Source: Amoebophrya sp. A120 (taxonomy: Eukaryota; Sar; Dinophyceae; Syndiniales; Amoebophryaceae). From it: a stretch of 64,000 bases of DNA. Of this stretch, positions 20,601 through 28,878 are shown piece after piece. Both the position numbers and the translations under genes were made by a program. The stretch is taken from the NCBI GenBank assembly GCA_905178155.1, contig CAJINV010000004.1, positions 2,122,391-2,186,390 of the forward strand, read 5' to 3'. Below the pieces are notes generated by a model. The model was given only the letters and a program-made list of their open reading frames with translations. It did no database searches and was not told where the DNA came from. The number at the start of each line of letters is the position of its first letter. The first letter of the stretch is position 1.

Positions 20601-22341
20601 TCGGGAGTTCCTGCATGCACTGGTTGCTGGACGGGTCGTAGTGGTCGGCACGGTCGGTCGCGTACCCGGACATGACCGGCGAATTCTGCACCCCGATGTT
20701 CGCACACTGCTTCGTGTCGGCCGCCGCGTGAAAATACCGCCCGGTTCGGTAAAACGGGTCCTTCGGCTGCAGGATCCCGGCCGTGTTCCACGCGGTCTGG
20801 TCGTAGTACTCCTCCGGAGCGAGCGTCCCCCGCTCGATCAGCATCCGCGTGACCCGTTCCAGGTGACTGGCGGTCAGCTGCGGCATATCGCGAGGAAAGA
20901 TCTCCCCTCCCCACACTGAAAAGGTAGATTTTCGGAAATTTGTGATGCTGATTTGTGTTCACAAATCGCGTCTGTCTTGCAAGAAGGCAACTCCGCAGCC
21001 CCCGCCGCATTGTGCAGGCGGTTTGTCATGCTGTCGGACCTACAGCGCGGACGTTTTTCATGCTAAACGCCTAGGCCAAAACCTCTCTACACAGGCTTGA
21101 TATGGACCTGCAGTCCTGTTCAGCAAGACAGCTCGGATTTGTGTACACAAATCCAGAATCAGAAACTTTGTTGCGATATGGGGAGGGGGGATTTTTCCTT
21201 TTGATACGGCAGCCCCGGGCCGAAGATGTAACCGTTGAAAAAGAGGCGGTCGCGGAACCTGGCAATTTCCGGCGTCCAGGCACACAGATACACGTCCTGG
21301 TTGGTTTCCGTCACATCGAACTCGGTATTGTAGGGAAAAATTCCCCCTCCCGATATCAGAGAGGTACGCGTCAGAAAATTTGTGATGCTGATTTGTCACC
21401 ACTCATCTTTTTGTCTTGCAAGAAGGCAGCTCTGCAGTCTCCGCCGCATTATGCGGGCGGTTTGTGATGCTGCTTGGGCTACAGCATAGACATCTGTGAT
21501 GCCAAGCGCCCACGTCAGAAGGTCGGCGACACCCAGGCACGGCAGCTGTCTGCAGTCCTCTACTGCAAGACAGCTCCGATTTGTATACGCAAATCCAGCA
21601 TGAGACACTTCGTTTTGATATGGGGAGGTGGGATTTTTCCTTTTGATACTCGGTCCAAAAGTACGGGTGCTCCAACGTCTGCACGCGACGAATAAAAAAG
21701 GCCTCCTTCACGTTGCTGATGCGGTACACGTATGCATTGCAAAAGTCTTGTACCATCGTACTAAGCTGCATTAATTGCATTTTACAATGTCGCTTTTTAT
21801 CACAAAAATTGCAATTTGTAATGCTGATTTAACTAGCTTAAGCATTTAACATTTGTCATGCGAGCTTGCAATTACTATCTACGAGTTCGAATTGCGATGC
21901 AATGCCTAACGCATTTTGCGGGACCGAGTACTCCACCCCGCACGAGGCCCGGCCGTAGGCGATGGCGCCCGGGTGCAGCTGCCGCGGCTGCGCGGCACTT
22001 CGCGCAGAAACCGATGCTGGCGACTTCTCGTGGTCTTTCTTCGGGCTTGCTTCTCCATCCTCTTCGTGCGACGCTGTAATCGTCGGGGACTTGCCGCCTT
22101 CGCTTTTACTTGCCCCCCGAAGATGAACATCGGCCGCACGACTGACCGGTGCCCCTAACGCGCCGGTGGCCGCGGTACTAGCAGCTAATGATACAACCAG
22201 CGAGATGATACTTCTGCGAAATGTGGACCCCGGCTGGGACAATACAGAACTCGGCCTTGACGCGGCCCGCCGGCGAAACACCCGTTCTTGCACAGCGGTG
22301 GTACCCGACAGGACGGATAGTTCATCGCCGCGGTCGAGCAT
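14663..22341 (-). CDS. Large secreted or surface protein, 19 exons separated by 18 introners
   Basis: Starts at ATG 22341. An Arg-rich N-terminus leads to a hydrophobic segment (SIISLVVSLAASTAATGALG), consistent with a signal or signal-anchor, then a charged linker. Excising all 18 introners with one duplication copy each gives one frame of 891 codons ending at 14663. The lumenal part has many Trp and Tyr residues and a Cys cluster (TTCSCSVNALDW). Recognisable stretches include YLCAWTPEIARFRDR, GRTFWEQQLPFAWLAAVP and YIIEWSGVFQLEYGK. Near the C-terminus there is a Thr run (11 residues) preceded by RRLDEPLPN, typical of an O-glycosylated stalk, then a hydrophobic tail FAGIVASLLISYTVAALL, suggesting a GPI or membrane anchor. 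I do not recognise the family. Exons are often only 50-200 bp, and introners make up about 64% of the gene. Confidence 0.75.
14961..15183. mobile_element. Introner, family B
   Basis: Duplication CGTGG on both sides. Removal joins PEEFV to GAYLQ. Ends TATGAGAATGCACAGC and the GTGCACTTTCATA partner. Confidence 0.8.
15246..15509. mobile_element. Introner, family A
   Basis: Duplication CCTGC. Ends TATCAAATGCAAATATGTC and TATCCACTGCAAATATCTC. Removal joins APAPL to LSHYY. Confidence 0.85.
15669..15994. mobile_element. Introner, family A
   Basis: Duplication GGGCG. Ends TATCAAATGCAAATACG and TATCCATTGCAAATCTCG. Removal joins GGARA to LDVWT. Confidence 0.85.
16097..16403. mobile_element. Introner, family C
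   Basis: Six-base duplication AAACAG. Ends TATTGCAGTGAAAAACGCCC and the TTACAATGAAAAATGCCCC partner. Removal joins AVSKQ to DGDFL. Confidence 0.8.
16527..16815. mobile_element. Introner, family D
   Basis: Duplication GGGGC/GGCGC (4 of 5). Ends TATCCCGTGTAAAAAC and TATCCTGATTAAAAACG. Removal joins ARAGA to TQSFV. Confidence 0.8.
16920..17192. mobile_element. Introner, family A
   Basis: Duplication CGCAG. Both ends read TATGCATTGCAAATATGTC. Removal joins VREPQ to LSCVT. Confidence 0.85.
17280..17484. mobile_element. Introner, family B
   Basis: Duplication GGTAC/GGTGC (4 of 5). Ends TATGACAGTGCACAAC and TCTGACAGTGCACAAC. Removal joins WNWHG to CRELA. Confidence 0.8.
17570..17799. mobile_element. 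Introner-like element, distinct family G
   Basis: Six-base duplication CAGCTG. Short terminal repeat around TACAATCTCA that matches none of the other families. Removal joins HLLSC to AGYII. Confidence 0.7.
17896..18201. mobile_element. Introner with one family C end and one family F-like end
   Basis: Duplication CCCGG. One end TATTACAATGAAAAGTGCCC (C), the other TATCGTAAGGAAAAATCCCC (F-like). Removal joins LGVPV to RSSAC. Confidence 0.8.
18269..18573. mobile_element. Introner, family A
   Basis: Duplication AAGCA. Ends TATCAAATGCAAATATGTC and TATCAAATGCAAAAATGTC. Removal joins RAPWK to HQEHG. Confidence 0.85.
18754..19014. mobile_element. Introner, family A
   Basis: Duplication CGCGG. Ends TATGTGTTGCAAATATGCC and TATCAAATGCAAATATGTC. 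Removal joins PALDA to GLPAK. Confidence 0.85.
19165..19437. mobile_element. Introner, family A
   Basis: Duplication CGCAG. Ends TATGCATTGCAAAGAGGTC and TATCGAATGCAAAGATGTC. Removal joins LAATQ to SQGTT. Confidence 0.85.
19497..19765. mobile_element. Introner, family D
   Basis: Duplication GCACT. Both ends TATCCTGAGTAAAAACGTAC. Removal joins TIGPH to SWMRY. A GA-AG or GT-AG splice just inside the repeats would create a stop here. Confidence 0.85.
19972..20360. mobile_element. Introner, family A, with internal duplication
   Basis: Duplication GTACA. Ends TATGCATTGCAAATATGTC and CATGACCTGCAAATATGTC. A tandem repeat of about 28 bp (GGAAGATTTGTCATGCACAC core) lies near 20090-20145. Longest element seen (389 bp). 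Removal joins DYWLY to STTHY. Confidence 0.8.
20425..20596. mobile_element. Introner, family E
   Basis: Duplication ATGGC. Ends TATCACACAGAAAAAAGC and TATCCCACAGAAAGAAGC. Removal joins QELPM to ASDYK. Confidence 0.85.
20886..21206. mobile_element. Introner, family F
   Basis: Duplication TGCCG. Ends TATCAAAAGGAAAAATCCCC and the TATCGCGAGGAAAGATCTCC partner. Internal CAAATC/GATTTG hairpins. Removal joins GPGLP to QLTAS. Confidence 0.85.
21326..21648. mobile_element. Introner, family F
   Basis: Duplication CCGAG. Ends TATCAAAAGGAAAAATCCCA and TATTGTAGGGAAAAATTCCC. Removal joins YFWTE to FDVTE. Confidence 0.85.
21731..21908. mobile_element. Introner, family A, decayed flank
   Basis: Ends TAGGCATTGCATCGC and TATGCATTGCAAAAGTC. 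The duplication is poor (TGCGT versus CGTGT). Removal of 183 bp joins VPQNA to YRISN in frame. Confidence 0.65.
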
Positions 22342-23098
22342 TGTTTTTTTCAAAAATATAAATTTTTGAGAAAGTAAGTAGTCTGGTGCAGTGTGATGTG
22401 TTGTACACTAATTTTTAATCATCCGTATGCGAAGGTTTCGTGCCACATGCTAGTAGCTTCTGTCGTCTAAAAATACCGCGTAGAAGTAAGACGTACCTCG
22501 CGCGGCCGCCTCGCAACAAGATCTCTTCTTGATCACTCTGGCCAGCACCACATCAACTCGCTCCGCATGGAAAATGTTGATTTGCAGGACCTTGTCTTCA
22601 GTTTTCCTGCAGGACAGACTGACGAACAGGAAAGAAATTAAAACACTCTTGTCTCGAAAACAACTTATTTCGGGGCGCTCTCGGACGAACACCGATACGC
22701 GGAGGACAAGTAGCGGCACTTGCTTATCTAATGTGATATTCTTGATACACACGACCGCAGCGAAGAACAAGTGCTGCTTTACTGCTATTGCTGCTCCGGA
22801 TGTGCTTGCGAATCCGATACCATTTCCATTGCGTGCTGCGCGTTGCAGATTGTATTGGTATTCTTTTCACCTTCACCACCTAATGCTAATCGTTTACTAC
22901 ATTTCCGACACGATATTACAGAGATTACTGGGTTGATTTGTGAATCGATTGAGAATTATCTAGCGGGTTCTACTTTCGACGGCTGTGCCTGACATTATTT
23001 TCAAGAACAAGAAGCATATTACAGTATTAATACATATTGTGGAATGACAATGTATGAGGAAATGAAATTTCAAGAACATCATCTGCGTCTTTATTCAT
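22342..23098. other. Intergenic, nothing recognised
   Basis: AT-rich stretch between two minus-strand genes. Short open frames only. Confidence 0.5.
23089..23095 (-). promoter_or_regulatory. Candidate poly(A) signal AATAAAG
   Basis: Starts 3 bases after the TGA stop of the glycosyltransferase-like gene (23099-23101). Confidence 0.4.
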
Positions 23099-26000
23099 TC
23101 ATATTTCGTAACTCCCGTCGCGGTGGCGCCGGATAGAATCGTCGTCGCGGAGCTTCGCCGCCTCGATGTAGTAATCCTGGTTTTCCGTTTCCACGCCCTC
23201 GATTTCGCCCTTGTTCAACTGCTCCGATAACTTCCGGACCTCCTCGTATCCCGAAAAAGAACGTCCCCACCCCAGAGTTGTCGTGTCTTCATTCAGATTT
23301 GCAATCAATGACAGGAAATAAAAAACTTGGCACCCGCATCCCCATGCCAGGCATTTCCAGTCGACGTGTTCTGGACTTTGTGATGCTGTAAACAGGATTA
23401 GGGCAACCGGCTTTGTGATGCGCCTGTCCTTGCTATTAACCCGCATGACAATACAGAGAAATAGGACTTGTCATTCGTACTGACTCCGAAATAAACCAAC
23501 GCTTGGATTTGTGTTGCGCATCGCCGCCTTAACTCTTGGGCGGGGAGGTTTTTATTCCACATACCTCGGCCTCCTTCGGCAGCGCTTTTTCTTTCTCCTC
23601 ACTTCCCAGCAGCGCCTCGCCGCGCGCAAACGCGTTCGAGTTCGCGATGAACTTGGCGAGGTTGCGATCCTGAGGGAAAACGCGGTTCCCACGACCCCAA
23701 ATTATTCAGCATGCAAATATGCACGTTGCCCAGGTTGATGTGTCTCATGGTGCGCAGCGCATTTGCAGCTCATGCTAGTACTTAATGATCTGGAAATTTT
23801 GTGTAACACAAGAACTCGATGAATCAGGATAAAGTAGAAAGCAGCTCGATTTTTTGCGATGCAACTGCAACAGCTGATCCTCGGACTACACGAGATGAAA
23901 CCCAAAATTAGTTGTCATGCGCGCGTTCAGCGGCCAATACTACTTCTTCGCCGATTGAGCCGCACGCACATGTGCCATCTTGACTCTAGCGTGGGTATTA
24001 TCAAATCCAGGTTTTCACTCAGGATAGTTGCGTCCGAGCAAGACGTATTCGTCGCGGAGCGTCGTGGAGAAGGCCAGAAACCCGAACTTTTTAAAATTCA
24101 GCGAAAACGCGGTCTGGTCGTCGTTGTTGTTGTGGTAGTTGGGGTATGCAGTGCAAATTATATGTCTGGTGCGCATTTCAGATCGCAGAAAAATCTGTCT
24201 AGCATAAAAAACAGCAAAAGTTGTCTATCTTTGGCCCTGGTGACGAGAGCGGATTTCATCTCATGCAGAGTGGGCATCGCGAAGCTCTCGAAGTAGTAGA
24301 ACCTGTGATGCTGGTCCCTGCATAATTCCGGGTCATGCAAAAACTGTATTTTACAGTAAACATCTGCATTCAAATTCATGCAGACCCAGACGGATACTCG
24401 CAGTGCATATCGGGTATTCCGTATCCCACGAAAAAAGTGTTTCACTGTGGTGATTTTGGAAGATCTGCATCACAAGTTTGTTACACATGACACAGAAAAC
24501 CTGGCTGCCATGCGCACTTCCCAAGGGAAAACACGCTTAAAAATCCAATGTCTTGCAGGTGTAGCAAGATAAGTAGTTCTGTGTTCCATTCTATGCATCA
24601 CAAGTTCACAGTGAAACAGTCTTTTCTTGCGATATTCCGGGTACCCAAGCACCGAGGCCTCCTCCGTCATGATGCGGGGGTCCTCGCTGTGCATCAGCCA
24701 CTGCTTGGCGACCTGCAGCGACAAAGGCGTTTTCCGCGCCATGATCTATCAAATGCAAATATGTCCGGGTCTGGGAGAGTGTAAACTTGTCATGCAGGTT
24801 TTCCAGGACCCGCGAGGATTGGAATGCAGGACCTAGCATGACAGATTCTGTGAGATCTGTCTCACCCCTCTCCCGCATGAGAAAACCGCTTTCAACGTGG
24901 TCAAAAGTGGACAGCTTTTGGTAATCATGCAACACAGATTTTTGCATGATTGAGATTTGGCATGACAAGTTGGCATGTTCCAGACACTCAGGGATATTTG
25001 CAATGCATATGATCAAAGAGCTCGCGATCTGGTTGCTTTCGACCACCTGCTTGTAGTCCATGTCGGTAAGCTATGAGGGTGCACAACTCCCCCGCCTCCC
25101 CCTCATTTGTAATGCAAAGTACCAAACTCCGATCTTGCTCGTAAGCACTGCTAGCATGACAAATTTTGGAACCTCAAATAGTACTACAATATGCACGCGA
25201 ATTTGTCATGCGAAAGGCCCTTTTCTGTTGTTGCTTGTGTTGCTGTTCATGCCATACAAATGAGGGGGAGGGGGAGTAGTTGTGCACTCTCATATAAGCA
25301 GGAACGCGTCGCGCTTGCTCCAGTCCCCCTCCAGCATCACCGTGCGGCAGGCGGCCACGTCGCTCCCGCGGAGGTACCGCGCCATATCCATTGCAAATAT
25401 GTCTGGGTCCTCTGGAAACTTGTGACGCAAGGAAGGGAATAGCGAGCACACTGTAAAAATGCGCTGCCAAGCATGACAAGTTTTTCCGTGAATGCTGAGT
25501 TGTGTACTCCGCATGAGAAACTGCGTCTCTGCATGACAGGCAAGAGGAGCTCTTTGCGGTGACGCAACACAGAGTTCAGAGCGATGCCAGACTAGCATGA
25601 CAAATCTCGCAACTTCCCAGACCCAGACATATTTGTACTTGATACGCCAGCAGGGGGCGCAGGTCCTTGAGGAAGGAGACCCCCGCATCCGACCACACAA
25701 CGATCGTGTCATCCTCGGCTTGGACTATCACCCAGACAAAAGCTAGCAGGGCACATTTGTAAAATGCAAAATAAATAGACGGACAGAAAAATACATCCAG
25801 GGCGGGCCCACAGGAGCGTACTATGTACTTATTCTCGCATAATTTTTACAAGGACAACGACTGTGATCACTGCTAGCTTTTTTCCGTGGGATAGGCTCCA
25901 GCGCCTGCAGAAAGATAAACGCCTTCCACACGTTATTCTGAGTAAAAACGTCCCCACCCCAGAGTTGTCTTCATGCAGAATTACAATCACAGGAAAATAA

Positions 26001-28436
26001 ACTTGTAATGCGCATTTCCATGAGAGGCATTTTCAATCGTGTTATGCAATATTAATTTGTGATGCTGTACACAGGATACCAGGATGGAATTGTGATGCGG
26101 GTGTCCTTGCTAACACGCATTACAGTACGGAGAAAAATTTGTCATGCGTGACTCCCAAAACTTCTGGATCTGTGTTGCAGAATTCCCAACTTGACTCTGG
26201 GGTGGGGACGTTTTTACACAGGATACACGTAGTACCCCTTTTTCGCAGTCGGCGTTTTGTGGATCGTGAGCGCCGGGTGGCGGTGGTAGTTCAGCAGTGC
26301 CTCGTTGCGCTCGACGAAGTCCGCAGTCAGGTGCGTTTCGTTCTGCATACTACTCGTCTGTATCAACTGCAAATACGTCTGGGAGGTCTGGAAAGGTGTA
26401 AGTAATGCGAAGTTGTGAACAACGAATCATGTTCTTGCCATGCACAACCAAGCATGAGAAGTTTGTGTTTTTGAGATCAGGTCGAGTGTTCCGCATGATT
26501 CCGCATGGCAATAAACTAGGTTTATTTTGCACGACGAGATGAAATAGGACCTCTCCGTGCACGTACCATCACAAGCTGGTGTACACGTATGTCAGACGAG
26601 CATGACGAATTTTTCCAGACCCAGACATACTTGATGCAAGGCCTAGTCTGCAACCGCCCCACCTCCACCGCTGTGTCGCTCGAGGTTTTCTGGTCCCGCG
26701 CACAGCAATTCATCGCAAAGTTTACGTGGTGCAACTTCTCGTCGCGCAAAAACCGCATGCCCGGCGGGATCAGCGTGACCAGCGGCGACTCTTCATCCTC
26801 TGCCGTCGATACTGGTTGCAAGGTCGAGATCCAGGGCGGAGCTACAGAATCCGATTGCACTGGCACGTCTTCTATTTCGTGTTCCCCCATCCTCTCGCCG
26901 CTGTCCAAAATCGTTTCCCTTCCCTCCCGAATTGTGCAGCCGGAGAAGAACGGTAGGTGGTCGGAAATGCGGCACACGACACCCCCGCACAGATCCGCCC
27001 CGAGGTGTACTATGCGAGAGAAAAAAAGCTATGTAGCATACCACATTTGTGAAACGCAATCTCATGTCTTGCACAGGCACAAGATGACAAATGATGTACG
27101 CTATCATGCTGATTTTTTTCTGTGAGATATGCACGCAGACGTGCTTTGCGCGCTCGACACTCGAGAATTCCTCCTCCACCCGCGCGGCGTAGCCGTCGAG
27201 GGTGAACCCTCGCACCACCCGCCATCCGTCCTGCGTGAAGGTCTTGCCTCCTGTATGCATTGCAAAAGTATCGTAGTACTCGTAGTAATTTATCATCGTG
27301 GACGTGCATGTGCATCATAAACTCTTTTTCTTTTCACGCGAACAACAATCAATGCGCATTACCAATCCCATTTTTCAAGCTGAGGAAATTATTTGTCAGC
27401 ACGCGATTTCTACTAGTGCGATGGTTTCGCAATGCATATCCTGCTTCCGGGAGTGATTTGTCGTCCTGCCGGTGCGCCAGGTCGTGGTATAAATCGATGA
27501 CCGGGCGTCGGGGCGAAACGGGTTTCTGGGCCCGCCGTGTGAAATGCAAATATGTCTGGGTCTGGAAACCTGTGATGCTGAGTTGCGCATGATTGAAGCG
27601 CTTGCAATGGCAGCCAAGCATGACAAGTTTTTCAGGCACCTGTTGATGCCTAGCACGGATTACAAATCGCGTTTTTGCATGACAAAGGAAGCTCGTCTTT
27701 ATTTGCTGCTCATGCAACACAGATTTTCCAGAAATGCAAGACACGCATCACAAGTTTCACTTTTCCCGACCCAGACATATTTGCACTTCATACGCCGCAT
27801 CAGCACAGACACGTGGTCGCGGAACTCGAAGGGATGTATCCTGTGTAAAAACGTCCCCACCCCAGAGTTGTCATGCAAATGTGCAATGACAGGAAGATTT
27901 GTAATGCGCACTTCCATGAGAGGCATTTCCAGTCGTGTTTTGGAATTTGTAATGCTGTAAACAGGACGAGAAAATGGCTTCGTCATGCGGCTTTCCTTGC
28001 CAGCCAGTACTACACTGCAGATGGAAACTTGTCATGCATAACCCCCAAAACTTGGGGATTTGTGTTGCAGACTTCCCATCTTGACTATGGTGTGGGGACG
28101 TTTTTACATAGGATAGGATGCTCAGGATTTTCTTCCTCGGGGGAAAGCGTCCGCTCCCGCTCGCAGTGTCCGGGAGAAAAAGGCTCACACAGTATTATGC
28201 AAAATTCTGACCTGGGTAGTTAAGAAGGCCCATAGGATGGATCATCATGGTCAAAATTCAGGTGTGCTTTTGTGGTGTTGTATCTATGTTTGCAGTACAG
28301 CTACTGCATGCTAGCTTTTTTCTGTCGCGTACGTAAAATTCGGAGAGAACGTCCTTGCCTCGGTGGTCCACCACGTGCGGTTCCTGCTCGAATAACACGA
28401 GGTTCTGCCATTCCCCGTACCACGCTTCAGCTCTGT
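23099..28436 (-). CDS. Glycosyltransferase-like protein, about 540 codons in 16 exons split by 15 introners
   Basis: The 5' end is unresolved: the first exon I can place begins after an AG near 28436 with EAWYGEWQNLVLFEQEPHVV and has no upstream ATG in frame. Excising 15 introners gives one frame to HRDGSYEI and TGA at 23099. From about the middle, the order GYYVWKAFIFLQALE, TIVVWSDAGVSFL, DWSKRDAFLLTDMD, QVAKQWLMHSEDPR and NNDDQTAFSLNFKKFG resembles a family of capsular or cell-surface polysaccharide glycosyltransferases that share a WKP-type motif, a D-A-G acidic motif and a late DQ-S-hydrophobic motif. The family assignment is from memory of these motif spacings and is tentative. No clear signal peptide is seen in the exons found. 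A 7-nt effective microexon lies between introners at 24409 and 24422. Confidence 0.6.
23247..23562. mobile_element. Introner, family D
   Basis: Duplication CGAGG. Ends TATGTGGAATAAAAACC and TATCCCGAAAAAGAACG. Removal joins PKEAE to EVRKL. Confidence 0.8.
23667..24025. mobile_element. Introner, family D
   Basis: Six-base duplication CGCAAC. Ends TATCCTGAGTGAAAACC and ATCCTGAGGGAAAACG. Removal joins LLGRN to LAKFI. Confidence 0.8.
24145..24409. mobile_element. Introner, family A
   Basis: Duplication CCCGA/CCCCA (4 of 5). Ends TATGCACTGCGAGTATCCG and TATGCAGTGCAAATTATATG. Removal joins PEYP to NYHNN. Confidence 0.75.
24422..24634. mobile_element. Introner-like element, family H (E-like outer end)
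   Basis: Duplication CGGAA. Ends TATCGCAAGAAAAGAC and TATCCCACGAAAAAAGTG, both followed by TTTCACTGTG. Removal joins LGYPE to YPNYH. Confidence 0.75.
24747..25009. mobile_element. Introner, family A
   Basis: Duplication GATCA. Ends TATGCATTGCAAATATCCC and TATCAAATGCAAATATGTC. Removal joins ASSLI to MARKT. Confidence 0.85.
25072..25294. mobile_element. Introner, family B
   Basis: Duplication GCTTA. Ends TATGAGAGTGCACAAC and TATGAGGGTGCACAAC. Removal joins DAFLL to TDMDY. Confidence 0.85.
25385..25644. mobile_element. Introner, family A
   Basis: Duplication TGGCG. Ends TATCAAGTACAAATATGTC and TATCCATTGCAAATATGTC. Removal joins RPLLA to RYLRG. Confidence 0.85.
25726..25893. mobile_element. 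Introner, family E
   Basis: Ends TATCCCACGGAAAAAAGC and TATCACCCAGACAAAAGC. Duplication poor (GAGCC versus GTCCA). Removal joins QALEP to AEDDT in frame. Confidence 0.7.
25934..26225. mobile_element. Introner, family D
   Basis: Duplication ACGTG. Ends TATCCTGTGTAAAAACG and TATTCTGAGTAAAAACG. Removal joins KGYYV to WKAFI. Confidence 0.85.
26361..26645. mobile_element. Introner, family A
   Basis: Duplication CAGAC. Ends TAGGCCTTGCATCAAG and TATCAACTGCAAATACGTC. Removal joins GRLQT to SSMQN. Confidence 0.8.
27011..27129. mobile_element. Introner, family E, shortest copy
   Basis: Only 119 bp. Ends TATCTCACAGAAAAAAT and TATGCGAGAGAAAAAAAGC. Duplication GTGCA/GTACA (4 of 5). Removal joins HVCVH to LGADL. 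Confidence 0.8.
27254..27438. mobile_element. Introner, family A
   Basis: Duplication CAGGA. Ends TATGCATTGCGAAACC and TATGCATTGCAAAAGTATCG. Removal joins LPEAG to GKTFT. Confidence 0.8.
27538..27792. mobile_element. Introner, family A
   Basis: Duplication CGGCG. Ends TATGAAGTGCAAATATGTC and TGTGAAATGCAAATATGTC. Removal joins VLMRR to AQKPV. Confidence 0.85.
27837..28115. mobile_element. Introner, family D
   Basis: Duplication CATCC. Ends TATCCTATGTAAAAACG and TATCCTGTGTAAAAACG. Removal joins NPEHP to FEFRD. Confidence 0.85.
28167..28331. mobile_element. Introner, family E, decayed
   Basis: Ends TACGCGACAGAAAAAAGC and TGTCCGGGAGAAAAAGGC. Duplication TTACG/CTGCG (3 of 5). Removal joins LSEFY to ERERT. 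Confidence 0.7.
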
Positions 28437-28871
28437 AGGGGAGAAAGAAGAGGTTTCTTTTGCCAAAAAAAATTTTTGCCGATCACGCGATGCTGCGGTT
28501 ACGTCAGTTCTTTACATGTTTTTATTTTTCCGGCGGAAAAACATCTTTATTGAAGTTTTTATTTTCATTTTTCTTTTCCAAGACTCCGACTTCTGTATTG
28601 ATTTTATTTTTCTCCGAAGTTGCTGTTTTGCGTGAGGGCTGCAAGAGGTAACCCAAACGCCGTCTACACCGTCGCGCTTGTTGTCACTTTCTTTGGGAAA
28701 AAAATGCAGCACGAATCGAGTTTCACTTTATTTTGCAATAAAAGAAGGAACAACAGACGGGGTAACTATCAAGCCACGCTGCGCTGCAAAAGAACTTCTT
28801 AGTCGTTACTGCCTCATCTTCCCCGCGTGACCACCACGACATCAATTAGAGCTGTTGAAGAAACCTCGCAT
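28437..28871. other. Intergenic or 5' leader, nothing firm
   Basis: T-rich stretch between two minus-strand genes. It should hold the missing 5' exon or leader of the glycosyltransferase-like gene. A short open frame at 28512-28712 looks non-coding. Confidence 0.4.
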
Positions 28872-28878
28872 CTTTATT
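28872..28878 (-). promoter_or_regulatory. Candidate poly(A) signal AATAAAG overlapping the stop codon
   Basis: The TAA stop at 28874-28876 lies inside the heptamer, so the stop and the putative signal are one sequence. Confidence 0.4.

Noticed and set aside
28512-28712. Minus-strand frame of 66 codons as 5' exon of the glycosyltransferase-like gene
   Set aside because: Lys/Arg-rich low-complexity translation of A-rich DNA, with no supported junction to the next exon.
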